NCBI RefSeq assembly: GCF_004745635.1
Contig: NZ_SRLB01000013.1
Location: 62,001 to 126,000 of the forward strand
Reading direction: 5' to 3'
From: Methylobacterium nonmethylotrophicum
GTDB taxonomy: Bacteria; Pseudomonadota; Alphaproteobacteria; Rhizobiales; Beijerinckiaceae
Length of the DNA stretch: 64,000 nt
A program made the position numbers and the translations under genes. Positions 44,665 through 53,293 of the stretch are shown piece by piece; the stretch's first letter is position 1; every line of letters starts with the position of its first letter. Under the pieces are notes generated by a model. The model was not told the origin of the DNA, ran no database searches, and saw nothing but the letters and a program-made list of their open reading frames with translations.

Positions 44665-44676
44665 GGGGAGGCGACC

Positions 44677-46920
44677 ATGGACCAGATCCTGCGCTCGCCC
44701 GCCCGGGCCCCCGAGGGTACCGCAACCCTCTCGCGCCGCCATCTCCTCGGCGCAGCGGCCGGCGCGCTGGTGCTCGCCGTCGCGCTGCCCGCCCGCGTCC
44801 GGGCCGAGGCGCAGGGACCCGCCGAGGGCGCCGGCGCGATCGCTCCGAAGCCCGGCACCCGGGTCCCGGCCTTCCTGGAGATCCGCCCCGACGGGACATT
44901 CCGCTTCCTGTCGCCCTTCGTCGAGGGCGGCCAGGGCATCGCCACCGGCATGGCCCAGATCGTCGGCGAGGAGCTGGACGTCGATCCGGCGCGCTTCGTG
45001 GTCGAGTGCGCCCCGCCCGGCCCGGATTACGCGGTGGTCAACGGCATCCGCATGACCGGCGGCAGCTTCTCGACGCGTTCCAGCTATCCGCTGATGCGCC
45101 AGCTCGGGGCCACCGCCCGCGACATGCTGGTGCGCGCGGCGGCCGCGCGGCTCAAGGTGCAGGCGGCCGAGCTCACCACCCGCGACGGCACCGTTGTCCA
45201 CGCCGCGTCCGGCCGCACGCTCGCCTACGGCGCGCTCGCCGCCGACGCGATGGCGCTCAAGCCCAACGAGTCTGCGCCCCTGCGCGACTCCAAGACCTTC
45301 CGCTACATCGGCAAGCCGGTGGCCCGGATCGACGTGCGCGACAAGGCGACGGGCCGCGCCGTCTACGCCATCGACCAGAAGGTCGAGGGCATGCTCTACG
45401 CCGCGGTGGCGCACGCGCCGCATCCGGGCACCGAGCCGGTCGGGCTCGACAACGAGGCGGCAGTCCGCTCGATGCCGGGCGTGCATTCGGTCCACCGCCT
45501 TCCCGGGGCGGTGGCGGTCGCCGCCGACAGCTGGTGGCGGGCGCGCAAGGCCGTCGAAGCGCTGACCGTGCGCTGGAGCGCCCCGAAGGCGACCGGCCTC
45601 GACACGGTCGCGGCCGACTTCTCCTCCGACGGGCTGCTCGCGGTGCTCAAGGCCTCGGCAGAGGCCGGCCACGCGGCGGAAGCGGAGGGCGACGTGACCG
45701 GCGCCTTCGCGCGTGCCGCCAAGGTGGTCGAGGCGGAGTACGCCGCGCCCTACCTGGCCCACGCCCAGCTCGAGCCGCCCTCGTCGATCGCACGCTTCAA
45801 CCCTGACGGCACCCTCGACGTCTGGCTGCCGAACCAGATGCCGGAGCTGTTCCAGGGCATCTCGGCCAAGGTCGCGGGGGTGTCGCCGGACAAGGTCCGC
45901 ATCCACTCGCCGATGCTCGGCGGGTTCTTCGGCCGGCACTTCCCCTACGATTCCGGCAACCCGTTCCCGCAGGCGATCCTGCTCGCGAAGGCGACCGGCC
46001 GTCCGGTGAAGGTGCTGTGGTCGCGCGAGGAGGAGTTCGCCCGCGACGGCCTGCGTCCCCTGAGCTTCAGCCGCTTCCGCGCCGCCCTCGACGCGGCCGG
46101 CAACCCGACGGCGATCGAGGTGCGCACGGTCGGAGAGGGGCCGATCGGCCGCTATTTCGGCGCCCTGATGAAGACGCCCGTCGATCCCTCCGCCGTCGAG
46201 GGCATCGTCGAGAAGCCCTACGCGATTGCGAACCGGCGGATGACCTTCACCAAGGTCGCGCATCCGGTGACGATCGCGTTCTGGCGCTCGGTCGGCCACT
46301 CGATGAACGACGCCTTCTACGAGAGTTTCCTCGACGAGGTGGCGCAGGCCGGGGGGCACGACCCGTTCGAACTCCGGATGACGCTTCTGAAGGACAAGCC
46401 GCGCCACCTGCGACTCCTACGCGAGGTCGCCGACCTCGCCGGTGGTTGGCGGCGCGGCCCCTACGCGGCCGGGGCTGGCCAGAGGGCTCGCGGCGTTTCG
46501 CTCGCCTCGCCCTTCGGCTCGGAGACCGCGACGATCGCCGAAGTCTCGGTCGAGGGCGGCGAGGCGCGGGTGCACAACCTCTGGATCGCCTTCGATCCGG
46601 GTTCGGTCGTCAACCCGGCGATCGTGAAGGCGCAGGTCGAGTCGGCGGCCGCGCTCGGCACCTCCTCGGTGCTGTTCGAGCAGATCGTCTACCGGGACGG
46701 CCTGCGCCAGTCGCGGAACTTCGACACCTACCCGATCCTGCGCCGCGAGCACATGCCGGCGGTCCATGTCCGCATCGTCGAGAGCGGCGCCCCGATGGGC
46801 GGGGTCGGCGAGCCGGGCCTGCCGGGCGTGCCCTCGGCGATCCTCAACGCCATCGCGGCGCTGACCGGGCAGCGGATCCGCTCGTTGCCGGTCGCCAACA
46901 CCAAGCTCGCCGGCGCCTGA
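44677..46920 (+). CDS. iorB: Molybdopterin-binding subunit of molybdenum hydroxylase (IorB-like)
   Basis: 747 residues. Twin-arginine leader SRRHLLGAAAGALVLAVALP marks export of the assembled enzyme. The Mo-binding body shows EGGQGIATGMAQIV, MTGGSFSTRSSYPLMRQ, GGFFGRHF, AFWRSVGHSMNDAF and GVGEPGLPGVPSAILNAI (active-site Glu). This two-subunit, Tat-exported type oxidises N-heterocycles or aldehydes in the periplasm. No xdhC-like maturation gene is in the window. Substrate unknown; neighbouring GlxA regulators probably sense it. Confidence 0.9.
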   Translation: MDQILRSPARAPEGTATLSRRHLLGAAAGALVLAVALPARVRAEAQGPAEGAGAIAPKPGTRVPAFLEIRPDGTFRFLSPFVEGGQGIATGMAQIVGEELDVDPARFVVECAPPGPDYAVVNGIRMTGGSFSTRSSYPLMRQLGATARDMLVRAAAARLKVQAAELTTRDGTVVHAASGRTLAYGALAADAMALKPNESAPLRDSKTFRYIGKPVARIDVRDKATGRAVYAIDQKVEGMLYAAVAHAPHPGTEPVGLDNEAAVRSMPGVHSVHRLPGAVAVAADSWWRARKAVEALTVRWSAPKATGLDTVAADFSSDGLLAVLKASAEAGHAAEAEGDVTGAFARAAKVVEAEYAAPYLAHAQLEPPSSIARFNPDGTLDVWLPNQMPELFQGISAKVAGVSPDKVRIHSPMLGGFFGRHFPYDSGNPFPQAILLAKATGRPVKVLWSREEEFARDGLRPLSFSRFRAALDAAGNPTAIEVRTVGEGPIGRYFGALMKTPVDPSAVEGIVEKPYAIANRRMTFTKVAHPVTIAFWRSVGHSMNDAFYESFLDEVAQAGGHDPFELRMTLLKDKPRHLRLLREVADLAGGWRRGPYAAGAGQRARGVSLASPFGSETATIAEVSVEGGEARVHNLWIAFDPGSVVNPAIVKAQVESAAALGTSSVLFEQIVYRDGLRQSRNFDTYPILRREHMPAVHVRIVESGAPMGGVGEPGLPGVPSAILNAIAALTGQRIRSLPVANTKLAGA

Positions 46921-47362
46921 CCGGCAGCAGGACCCGACGTTCGAGCGATGCGCCGACGGGAGGGGCTCCTGCCGTCGGCGTCACGGCCGATGCTCTCGCG
47001 CCGGCCCAAGCATGAAGGCGCCGCAGCCCGGTCCGCGCCCGTCATAAGCTGCGTCGTGGAGCGAAGACCAACGAGGCTGCGCCGGCTTGCGGCGGCCTGC
47101 TCGGGCACGATTCCGCGTCGCAGCTCCGCTTGATCCGGCCAGGCCGATACGCGGCCTTCTGGGCCCATCCCGGTCGGTCGCCGATTCCGGATCCGCCCCG
47201 CCGTCCTCGGACCTGCGAGCGCTCGTGAGGCGCAAGACGTGGTGCCGCGCACTCCCTCACAACGTCTCACGACGCCTCTCACGACGGGAGCCGTCGAACC
47301 GCTTAGCCCTGGAGGCCATGGACGAGCCGCCGGCTGCGCTCCGGGCGGACAGCGACAGGCAC
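46921..47362. other. Gene-free region
   Basis: Contains the terminator-like hairpin after the molybdenum hydroxylase and no supported gene. Frames running through it into 47363 show no conserved N-terminus. Confidence 0.5.
46951..46980 (+). terminator. Stem-loop after the molybdenum hydroxylase operon
   Basis: Arms CGCCGACGG and CCGTCGGCG are perfectly complementary around a 12-base loop, 30 bp past the iorB stop. No T-run. Confidence 0.5.
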
Positions 47363-47719
47363 ATGATGGATTGGAACCTCTACCGGCAGCAGGTGACGGC
47401 CGGCGTCGGCGGGTTCGCCAAGCTCAGCCCGGAGACGATCGGGGGCTACGGCGCGCTGAGCGCGGCGGGACAGAAGACCACTCTCCTCGACGCCAAGGTG
47501 CGCGGGCTGATCGCGGTCGCCGTCGCGGTGACGCTGCGCTGCCACGGCTGCATCACCGTCCACGCCGACGCGGCCGGCACGCTCGGCGCGACGCAGGAGG
47601 AGCTGGTCGAGGCGCTCGGGGTCGCCGCGAGCCTCGGGGCGGGAGCGGCCATCGTCTACGACACCCGCGCCCTCGACGCCTTCGCGGCCTCGGCCGAAGC
47701 CCGCTCCCCGACGCCGTGA
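47363..47719 (+). CDS. Carboxymuconolactone decarboxylase (AhpD-like) family protein
   Basis: 118 residues from ATG 47363. MDWNLYRQQVTAGVGGFAKL then AVAVTLRCHGCITVHADAA: the C-x-x-C-x4-H motif of AhpD-type peroxidase-reductase partners (Cys-His-Gly-Cys then His). An upstream in-frame ATG at 47318 exists, with a badly spaced GGAGG. Likely a thiol-dependent peroxide-handling protein. Followed after ~26 bp by an alpha/beta hydrolase, forming a three-gene run. Confidence 0.85.
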   Translation: MMDWNLYRQQVTAGVGGFAKLSPETIGGYGALSAAGQKTTLLDAKVRGLIAVAVAVTLRCHGCITVHADAAGTLGATQEELVEALGVAASLGAGAAIVYDTRALDAFAASAEARSPTP

Positions 47720-47745
47720 CGACGCGACAGCCGGAGGCCATGACC

Positions 47746-48561
47746 ATGCCTGCACCGCTCCAGACAATCCCGACCCCGTTCGGCGACCTGGCGTTCCGCG
47801 CCGAAAGGCCGGAGACCGGGATGCCGCTCCTGCTGCTCCAGCGCTTCCGCAGCACACTCGACGACTGGGATCCCGACTTCCTGGCGCGCCTTGCCGAGGG
47901 GCGCCGCGTCATCCGGTTCGACAATGCCGGGATCGGCGCCTCCGGGGGCACGGTGCCGGCCACCGTCGAGGGGATAGCCGAGGTCGCCCGCGCCTTCATG
48001 GACGCCGCCGGGCTCGCGCGGGCCGATATCCTCGGCTGGTCCCTCGGCGGCTTCGTCGCCCAGGACCTCGCCCACGCGGCCCCGGAGCGGGTGCGCCGGC
48101 TGATCATCGCCGGCTCGGGACCGGGCGGCGTCGCTGAGGGGCCGCAATCCCACCCGCGGGTGCCGGAGGTCATGGCCCATTCGCAGAACACCGAGGAGGA
48201 CTTCCTCTTCCTGTTCTTCACCGGCACGGAGACGGGCCGCGCGGCGGGCCGTGCCCATCTGCGCCGCCTCGCGGCGTTCCCCGAGCGGGTCCCGGCGGTC
48301 ACGGGCCCGGCCTTCCTGACGCAGCTGCGGGCGATCGGCGGGGCGGCCGGCTTGCGCGAGCGGCTCGGCGGGCTCGCGATGCCGGTGCTCGTCGCCAACG
48401 GCGTCGCCGACGTGATGATTCCGGCCTACCGCTCCTACGCCATCGCGCAGGAGGCCCCGGACGCCACGCTCGTCCTCTATCCGGATGCGGGCCACGGCTT
48501 CCTGTTCCAGCACATCGCCGATTTCACCGCCGAGGTCGGCCGCGTCCTCGCCGACCACTGA
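47746..48561 (+). CDS. Alpha/beta hydrolase
   Basis: 271 residues. LLLLQRFRSTLDDWD (Arg-Phe in place of the usual HG oxyanion), RVIRFDNAGIGAS, nucleophile elbow ILGWSLGGFVAQDLA (G-W-S-L-G), Asp in GVADVMIP and His in DAGHGFLFQH. GGAGG sits eight bases before ATG 47746; ATG 47740 is too close to it. Typical cofactor-free esterase/peroxidase fold seen beside AhpD-like genes. Substrate unknown. Confidence 0.87.
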   Translation: MPAPLQTIPTPFGDLAFRAERPETGMPLLLLQRFRSTLDDWDPDFLARLAEGRRVIRFDNAGIGASGGTVPATVEGIAEVARAFMDAAGLARADILGWSLGGFVAQDLAHAAPERVRRLIIAGSGPGGVAEGPQSHPRVPEVMAHSQNTEEDFLFLFFTGTETGRAAGRAHLRRLAAFPERVPAVTGPAFLTQLRAIGGAAGLRERLGGLAMPVLVANGVADVMIPAYRSYAIAQEAPDATLVLYPDAGHGFLFQHIADFTAEVGRVLADH

Positions 48562-48566
48562 ACCGG

Positions 48567-49304
48567 ATGAACGACATGATGACCTTGCTCGCGACCGTGC
48601 TCGACGCCCATGGCGGCCTCGCACGCTGGAACCAATTCTCGACGATGACAGCGCATCTCGCTCAAGGCGGCGCGCTCTGGGCTCTGAAGGGGAAGGCGGG
48701 GCTGCTCGACGCAGTCGACGTGACGGTGGGCCTGCGCGACGAGTGGGCGTCCCACGCGCCGTTCGGGAGCGACGGACGCCGCTCCCGCTTCACGCCCGAT
48801 CGGGTCTCGATCGAGGATGCGGCCGGGTCGACGATCGAGGAGCTCGTCGACCCGCGCGCGTCGTTCCAGGCTCACACCCTGGAGACGCCCTGGAGTGATC
48901 CTCAACTCGCCTACTTCGCCGGCTGTGCGATGTGGACCTACCTCAACATGCCGTTCCTGCTCGCCTATCCGGGTGTCGAGACGCAGGAGATCGAGCCCTG
49001 GCGCGACGGCGACACGGTCTGGCGTCGCCTGCGGGCGACCTTCGCGCCCGGCATCGCGACGCACAGTCGGATCCAGACGCTCTACGTCGATGCCGACAAC
49101 CTGATCGCCCGGCACGACTACGACGTCGAGATCGCCGGAAGCACGCCGGGCGCGCATTTTCTCTCGGATTACGTCGACGTCTCCGGAATCAAGGTCCCGA
49201 CGCGGCGACGGATCTTCCCGCGGCGGCCCGACGGCCGGCCTATGCCCGAGCCGCTCGTGGTGTCCATCGATCTCTCCGCCATCACGCTGAGCCGAGGGGC
49301 TTAG
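48567..49304 (+). CDS. Conserved hypothetical protein
   Basis: 245 residues, starting 5 bp after the hydrolase stop, so cotranscribed. Alternating strand pattern with WALKGKAGLLDAVDVTVGLR, FSTMTAHLAQGG, YAFAGC-like AYFAGCAMWTYLNMPFLL and VDVSGIKVPTRRRIFPRR resembles LolA-type half-barrels that bind lipid, but no family is identified with confidence. No signal peptide, which argues against a periplasmic role. Confidence 0.7.
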   Translation: MNDMMTLLATVLDAHGGLARWNQFSTMTAHLAQGGALWALKGKAGLLDAVDVTVGLRDEWASHAPFGSDGRRSRFTPDRVSIEDAAGSTIEELVDPRASFQAHTLETPWSDPQLAYFAGCAMWTYLNMPFLLAYPGVETQEIEPWRDGDTVWRRLRATFAPGIATHSRIQTLYVDADNLIARHDYDVEIAGSTPGAHFLSDYVDVSGIKVPTRRRIFPRRPDGRPMPEPLVVSIDLSAITLSRGA

Positions 49305-49341
49305 GTTCGACCAAGAATTTTCCAGCCGAGGCGTTCTTCCC

Positions 49342-49950
49342 ATGATGCCGTCGACAGATCAGTACCGAAGCTCCGGTCATACGATGATACTACTCCAGGA
49401 GATCCATCATCGGGTTGCGAACGAGCTTCAGGGCTTGGTCGGAGCCCTTTCACCACCTCGCGCGAAGCAGATGCTCGACGGCTCCGCTGCCGTCGTGCGG
49501 GCCGTGGAGCGCATCGGGCACATCGCCCGGCTCAACCGCCAGATCTACGAAGCGCCCGCCTCGCTCGTGTTCTCCCAGCACTGCCGCGAACTCTGTGCCG
49601 GTGTTCTGTCCGCCTTCGGTCGGTCGGACATCGTCCTGCTCATCGACTTCACGGCCGAACCTGCGAGCCGAGAGCAGAGGCTGACGATCGCGCTGATCGT
49701 CGTCGAGTTGTTGACGAACGCGGTCAAGCACAGTCTTGCGGACGAGAGGGAAGCGTGCATCCGGCTCGAGCTCACCTCGACGCCGTGCGGATCGGTGCGG
49801 CTGATGGCCTCCGATAGTGCGACCATCCAAGAACCGACGTCACTCACGTCATCGTCAATCGTCCGCCTGCTCGCCGAGGACGCGGGAGGGTCGGTCACAA
49901 TCACAGCAGACCCCGGCTACGTTGCGACTATTATTCTGCCAAAATATTGA
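49342..49950 (+). CDS. Small HisKA_2/HWE-type histidine kinase
   Basis: 202 residues with no input domain. The H-box LLQEIHHRVANELQGLV is the HisKA_2 pattern (E-I-x-H-R-V-x-N-x-L-Q), followed by the ATPase N box VELLTNAVKHSLADE; the C-terminal G boxes are reduced (LLAEDAGGSVTI). Similar short kinases feed PhyR or LovR-type regulators in the general stress pathway. The coding sequence is less GC-rich than neighbours. Ribosome site weak (CGAGG 14 bases away). Confidence 0.78.
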   Translation: MMPSTDQYRSSGHTMILLQEIHHRVANELQGLVGALSPPRAKQMLDGSAAVVRAVERIGHIARLNRQIYEAPASLVFSQHCRELCAGVLSAFGRSDIVLLIDFTAEPASREQRLTIALIVVELLTNAVKHSLADEREACIRLELTSTPCGSVRLMASDSATIQEPTSLTSSSIVRLLAEDAGGSVTITADPGYVATIILPKY

Positions 49951-50097
49951 TTTCACATCCGTTTTAAGGCGGTTCCGCCAGAACGGCCGTGGTCGCCCAC
50001 TCGAAGCCGAGTTCGGCATGCTGCCCTTCGGACTCGCCATGCCGGCCCTTCCATCCATTGGATGACACCTGCCCATCGCAGGCCCGCGACATGCGGC

Positions 50098-50220
50098 GAC
50101 CTTGCCGACGATCCCAGTAAAGGCCGGGTTGCCCTCCGTGATCCGCGTTGGCGTGCCCGCGACGACGGTCCGGAAGCCGCCGGGCTCCACGACGGCGACT
50201 TGCGCGGCAAGCGGCTTCAT
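50098..50220 (-). pseudogene. Short-chain dehydrogenase, C-terminal remnant
   Basis: About 41 codons: QVAVVEPGGFRTVVAG is the end-of-core V-x-P-G-x-x-x-T motif of SDRs (as in LGIxVTxVEPGxFRTDFAG), followed by NPAFTGIVGKV. Surroundings are unrelated. Decayed. Confidence 0.55.
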
Positions 50221-50472
50221 CCTCATGCACGGCACCTCGGAAAATTCCTCCCTGCGACCTTTGCGGCAGGGTACGGGCTCCGCCCGGTCGCGGAGCGTAC
50301 TTCCACGCATGGATTCAGCGACTGTTCGTTGCCGAGGATATTGTGTCACCCGGCTTGCCTGTTCCGTGCGATGGCGGCCTGGAGGAGAAGAGCGGCCCTT
50401 TCAGAAGCCATGTTCGACGGTCCGAAAGTGGCGCGATGCTGACGCCCTTCGCTCGTTCCCGAGCGGCCGCCT

Positions 50473-50583
50473 TCCTCGAGCCCGTATCGATGCGTCTGAG
50501 AAATCGACCGGGACCATGACTCGAGCGTAAGGTCCCGGGGCGGACCGATTAACGATTAGGACCGGGCACGGGGCAGCACGGAC
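50473..50583 (-). pseudogene. Universal stress protein, central remnant
   Basis: About 37 codons: VRAAPCPVLIVNRS followed by YARVMVPVDFSDASIRA is the junction between two UspA domains (end of the first, start of the second: V-P-V-D-F-S). Frame is broken on both sides. It is a dead relative of the three intact USP genes to the right. Confidence 0.6.
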
Positions 50584-51014
50584 AGGCTGCGGACCGTCCA
50601 GCTGGAGCGTCGGGCAGCTGTCCCATGTCATGCGCCGACAACAGTTTTATCAGTCTGGCTGGCCGATGTTACGCGTCACGCCGCATCTGAACGCTCTCTG
50701 CAACGACAAGAGGTCGGCACTCAATGCGGGCGACTTCCAGCACAACCGCGACATCCTCGACGATCATGCGTTGCGCCTCATATCGGTCGCGCCCCCGCGC
50801 GCGCACCTTCGCTGTTCGTAGCGCATCAGCTCCCGGTCTCTTGGGCAGAGCTGCACGTCAAACGCGCGTTCTTAAACAGCATTCGACGAATTGTCAGTAA
50901 AATTCGAGCATGTAAATTCTGTCACAGACTTATGTATTTAAGGCATATCGATGCATTCAGAGATATTTCCTCCACAGATATTAATTTTTCAAAGCAGTAA
51001 ATTGCGCGCATTAC

Positions 51015-51389
51015 GTGCAATCTCAACAATGCGGCGGAAGACATCCTCCTGAGCACCCGAACCATGCTGCTAGCGGCCGGAATGGTGCTGACCCCTCGGC
51101 TCCTCGGCTCCTCGGCTTTCTGGTGGAAGAACGTCCGATCTTCAGTCTACGGGCTTGTGCCGTGCTGACGGCTGTCCCTGCAGCGCTTTCCGTGAGACGA
51201 GCCTACGATCCGGGTGAGGCTGGTCTCACTCTTGCCGGTCTCTGGACCTGCGCCGCTCCTTCGCTGCTCGGGTTCCGCCACGCTTCCATTCCCCATTTGG
51301 CCCATCTTGGCTTCGGCGTCGCCATCATCGTCTCGGCTCTCTCCAGCCTGTGGCGTCTGCGAAGGATGTCCGGCGCCGGTCCAGCCTGA
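51015..51389 (+). CDS. Hypothetical membrane protein, SPW-like
   Basis: 124 codons; the first 40 residues look non-conserved and the true start may be internal (for example at 51162). The rest, with LTLAGLWTCAAPSLLGFRHA and AHLGFGVAIIVSALSSLWRL, resembles an SPW-repeat unit with SPW replaced by APS. Its stop TGA overlaps the ATG of the next frame (TGATG), which supports real translation of both. Confidence 0.45.
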   Translation: MQSQQCGGRHPPEHPNHAASGRNGADPSAPRLLGFLVEERPIFSLRACAVLTAVPAALSVRRAYDPGEAGLTLAGLWTCAAPSLLGFRHASIPHLAHLGFGVAIIVSALSSLWRLRRMSGAGPA

Positions 51390-51658
51390 TGCCACGAATC
51401 TTTCGACCGAGCTTTCTCGCAGTGCAGGTCGCCATGAAACCCGATCCGTTCAGCCTCGTCCTGGCGGTAACCTTCACGGCCAGATGCGCGACCATCCATG
51501 CCTGCCGACATCGGCCCGACGACGTCACCCTCGTGCTCGGGCTGCTGCTGGCTCTCTTGTGGAACCTGAGCGGCGCGGTCGTGGACGGACAGGCGGATTG
51601 GCCGCTTGAACCCGGGCTCACGGTCGAGCTTGCCAGCTACCGACCAGTGCACGACTGA
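51389..51658 (+). CDS. Hypothetical protein, translationally coupled
   Basis: 89 residues from an ATG that overlaps the preceding stop (TGATG). MPRIFRPSFLAVQVA, then VTLVLGLLLALLWNLSGAVV (possible membrane helix). No family recognised. Followed by the first FixK box of the island, 82 bp after its stop. Confidence 0.4.
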   Translation: MPRIFRPSFLAVQVAMKPDPFSLVLAVTFTARCATIHACRHRPDDVTLVLGLLLALLWNLSGAVVDGQADWPLEPGLTVELASYRPVHD

Positions 51659-51740
51659 TGCAGAGACGCAACGGCGCGCCGCGGGGACTTGGTGCACCGT
51701 CATTCACTCGCTGGACGATCGCAGCATCGCCACGACCCGT

Positions 51741-51754
51741 TTGAGCTGGATCAA
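51741..51754 (+). promoter_or_regulatory. FixK/FNR-type box
   Basis: TTGAGCTGGATCAA fits TTG(A/C)-N6-(T/G)CAA. It ends 57 bp before the ATG at 51812. First of six in the island. Confidence 0.7.
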
Positions 51755-51811
51755 GGCTGCCACCGCCCACCGCGCCATTGTGGACGCCGTGTTCAACCAC
51801 GGGGGACGACG

Positions 51812-52018
51812 ATGATGCCGATCGCGGATCTAACGGGCATGCTTCACCCACGCACGGCGCGGATGCCGAGCGATATCGTTCGACCGCAGGAGGCGTACCG
51901 CGCCGTAGTCACGGTCGACGACGGATACCGGTATCGGACGATCGGAAGCGCCATGGCCCTCCTCATCGCGGTCGCCGCATCCCTCCTGGTGACGGGGCTG
52001 CTCCGAATCGTGCTCTGA
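51812..52018 (+). CDS. Small membrane protein
   Basis: 68 residues: MMPIADLTGMLHPRTARMPS, a charged middle and one terminal transmembrane helix ALLIAVAASLLVTGLLRIVL. GGGGGACG precedes the double ATG. 42 bp before the K+ channel gene, so one transcript from the box at 51741. Function unknown; perhaps an accessory of the channel. Confidence 0.6.
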   Translation: MMPIADLTGMLHPRTARMPSDIVRPQEAYRAVVTVDDGYRYRTIGSAMALLIAVAASLLVTGLLRIVL

Positions 52019-52060
52019 CGAGCGGACCCGAAGCAGCGGGACGCGGCGCCGTTCCAAGAA

Positions 52061-52591
52061 ATGGGTCGAACCATGCTCGTCGTGATGGCCGCCAGCGTCG
52101 TTCTCGTCGCCATCACCATCCTGGTGCTCTACGAGACCTTGCGGCTGACCTCGGAGCATCTCGCCGAGCTGCCTGTGCCGCCCCGCACACGGATCATCGT
52201 CGTGGTGCTCGCGGCCTTCGTCGGGCACACTGTGGCGGTCTGGGTCTATGCCGGCGCCTATTGGGTGCTGGTGCTGCGGCTCGGGCTCGGCGCGTTCTCG
52301 GGCGTGCCCGTCGAGACCTTCGAGGATTGCCTGTTCGTCTCCGTCGTCGCCTATACCTCGCTCGGCTACGGCGATCACGCGCCCCTTGGCCACGCCCGGC
52401 TCCTGACCGGGGTGGAAGCGCTCAACGGCCTCTTGCTGATCGGCTGGTCCGCGTCGTTCACCTACCTGGCGATGGAGCGCTACTGGCCGTTGCACGGCAG
52501 GACGTCCTCCCGGAAGGCATCGAGGAGCCGGGGCCGCGCGGCGGCGAGGCCGGCCCGGCCCCCCGCCTTCGTACCGCGGGCCGAGCCTTGA
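52061..52591 (+). CDS. Two-TM potassium channel family protein
   Basis: 176 residues. A first helix (MLVVMAASVVLVAITILVLY), a second (IIVVVLAAFVGHTVAVWVYAGAYWVL), pore helix and the selectivity filter TSLGYGD (residues 99-105), then the inner helix GVEALNGLLLIGWSASFTYL. The tail is Arg/Ser/Pro-rich, with no RCK domain. The intact GYGD filter predicts K+ conduction, unlike the channel-like protein at 22427. Sits in the low-oxygen island, suggesting K+ or membrane potential control when respiration stops. Confidence 0.85.
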   Translation: MGRTMLVVMAASVVLVAITILVLYETLRLTSEHLAELPVPPRTRIIVVVLAAFVGHTVAVWVYAGAYWVLVLRLGLGAFSGVPVETFEDCLFVSVVAYTSLGYGDHAPLGHARLLTGVEALNGLLLIGWSASFTYLAMERYWPLHGRTSSRKASRSRGRAAARPARPPAFVPRAEP

Positions 52592-52605
52592 GCTGCACCG
52601 CGACC

Positions 52606-52619
52606 TTGCGCTGGATCAA
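52606..52619 (+). promoter_or_regulatory. FixK/FNR-type box
   Basis: TTGCGCTGGATCAA, ending 55 bp before the ATG at 52675; lies just after the channel stop, so it begins a new transcript. Confidence 0.75.
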
Positions 52620-52674
52620 GGTCGCGGCCCTACGCAACGCCGACGATCCCGCATCCTGCAGACGGAGAAGGGCC

Positions 52675-52893
52675 ATGCTGCGCGAGTACCTCGTGACCTT
52701 CCACAAGGTCGTCTCGGACGATACCGGTCATGAACGCCGAGTCCTCCAGCAGCAGGCCGTGGTCGCCGCGCCCTGCCCGGTCTCGGCCCTCACCATGGCC
52801 AAGGCCCTGTTCTGCGAGACCGCCGGCATCGTCGACTGGCGCCTGCGGGCGGACATTTGCGAGGTCGTGGTCCTGACCGAACGCGCCGCATGA
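52675..52893 (+). CDS. Small conserved hypothetical protein
   Basis: 72 residues: MLREYLVTFHKVVSDDTGHE, VVAAPCPVSALTMAKALFCE, VDWRLRADICEVVVL. ACGGAGAAGG before the ATG. Two or three Cys and a hydrophobic core suggest a small folded protein. No domain recognised. Cotranscribed with the next gene (10 bp). Confidence 0.65.
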   Translation: MLREYLVTFHKVVSDDTGHERRVLQQQAVVAAPCPVSALTMAKALFCETAGIVDWRLRADICEVVVLTERAA

Positions 52894-52903
52894 GGAGGCC
52901 GCG

Positions 52904-53155
52904 ATGAGTCAAGACCTTGCCCAGCCCATCCATTGGCAGGGGCGACAATGGGCCGTGACGGCCTACGGGATCGAGGCGCTCGACGGGATGTACCACGTCC
53001 CGTTCTCCGAGATTCCGCAGGCGGATGACGGACCCGCGCCCTGGCTGGAGGCGCTGCGCCGCCGTTACGGTACGGATCGCGACGACCTCGACGCCGCCCT
53101 GAAGGTGGCACGTGCGGTTCTGACGGATGCCACTCCCGCGCCTATGGGGAATTGA
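52904..53155 (+). CDS. Small conserved hypothetical protein
   Basis: 83 residues with GAGGAGG before the ATG. HWQGRQWAVTAYGIEALDGM, YHVPFSEIPQADD and LEALRRRYGTDRDDLDAALK. Aromatic-rich N-terminal half, helical C-terminal half; family not recognised. Second gene of the transcript from the box at 52606. Confidence 0.65.
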   Translation: MSQDLAQPIHWQGRQWAVTAYGIEALDGMYHVPFSEIPQADDGPAPWLEALRRRYGTDRDDLDAALKVARAVLTDATPAPMGN

Positions 53156-53205
53156 GGAGAGCCGGTCCGAGCCTCGCGGTGCCTGCCGCCTCGGACGTAC
53201 GACGC

Positions 53206-53219
53206 TTGATCCAGCGCAA
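53206..53219 (+). promoter_or_regulatory. FixK/FNR-type box
   Basis: TTGATCCAGCGCAA (the complement of TTGCGCTGGATCAA), ending 74 bp before the receiver-protein start at 53294. Confidence 0.72.
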
Positions 53220-53293
53220 CGCGAACCCGCCACGCCCGTCCATCTGTGGCTGGTTTGCGAGCGTTCACGGAATGGGGCCAGGGGAGTCAGGCG

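Larger units (their letters stand above)
49951..51014. other. Region without intact genes; two gene remnants
   Basis: Holds remnants of an SDR and a universal stress protein (listed separately). Bases 50870-51000 are strongly A+T-rich. No intact gene was supported. Confidence 0.55.
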
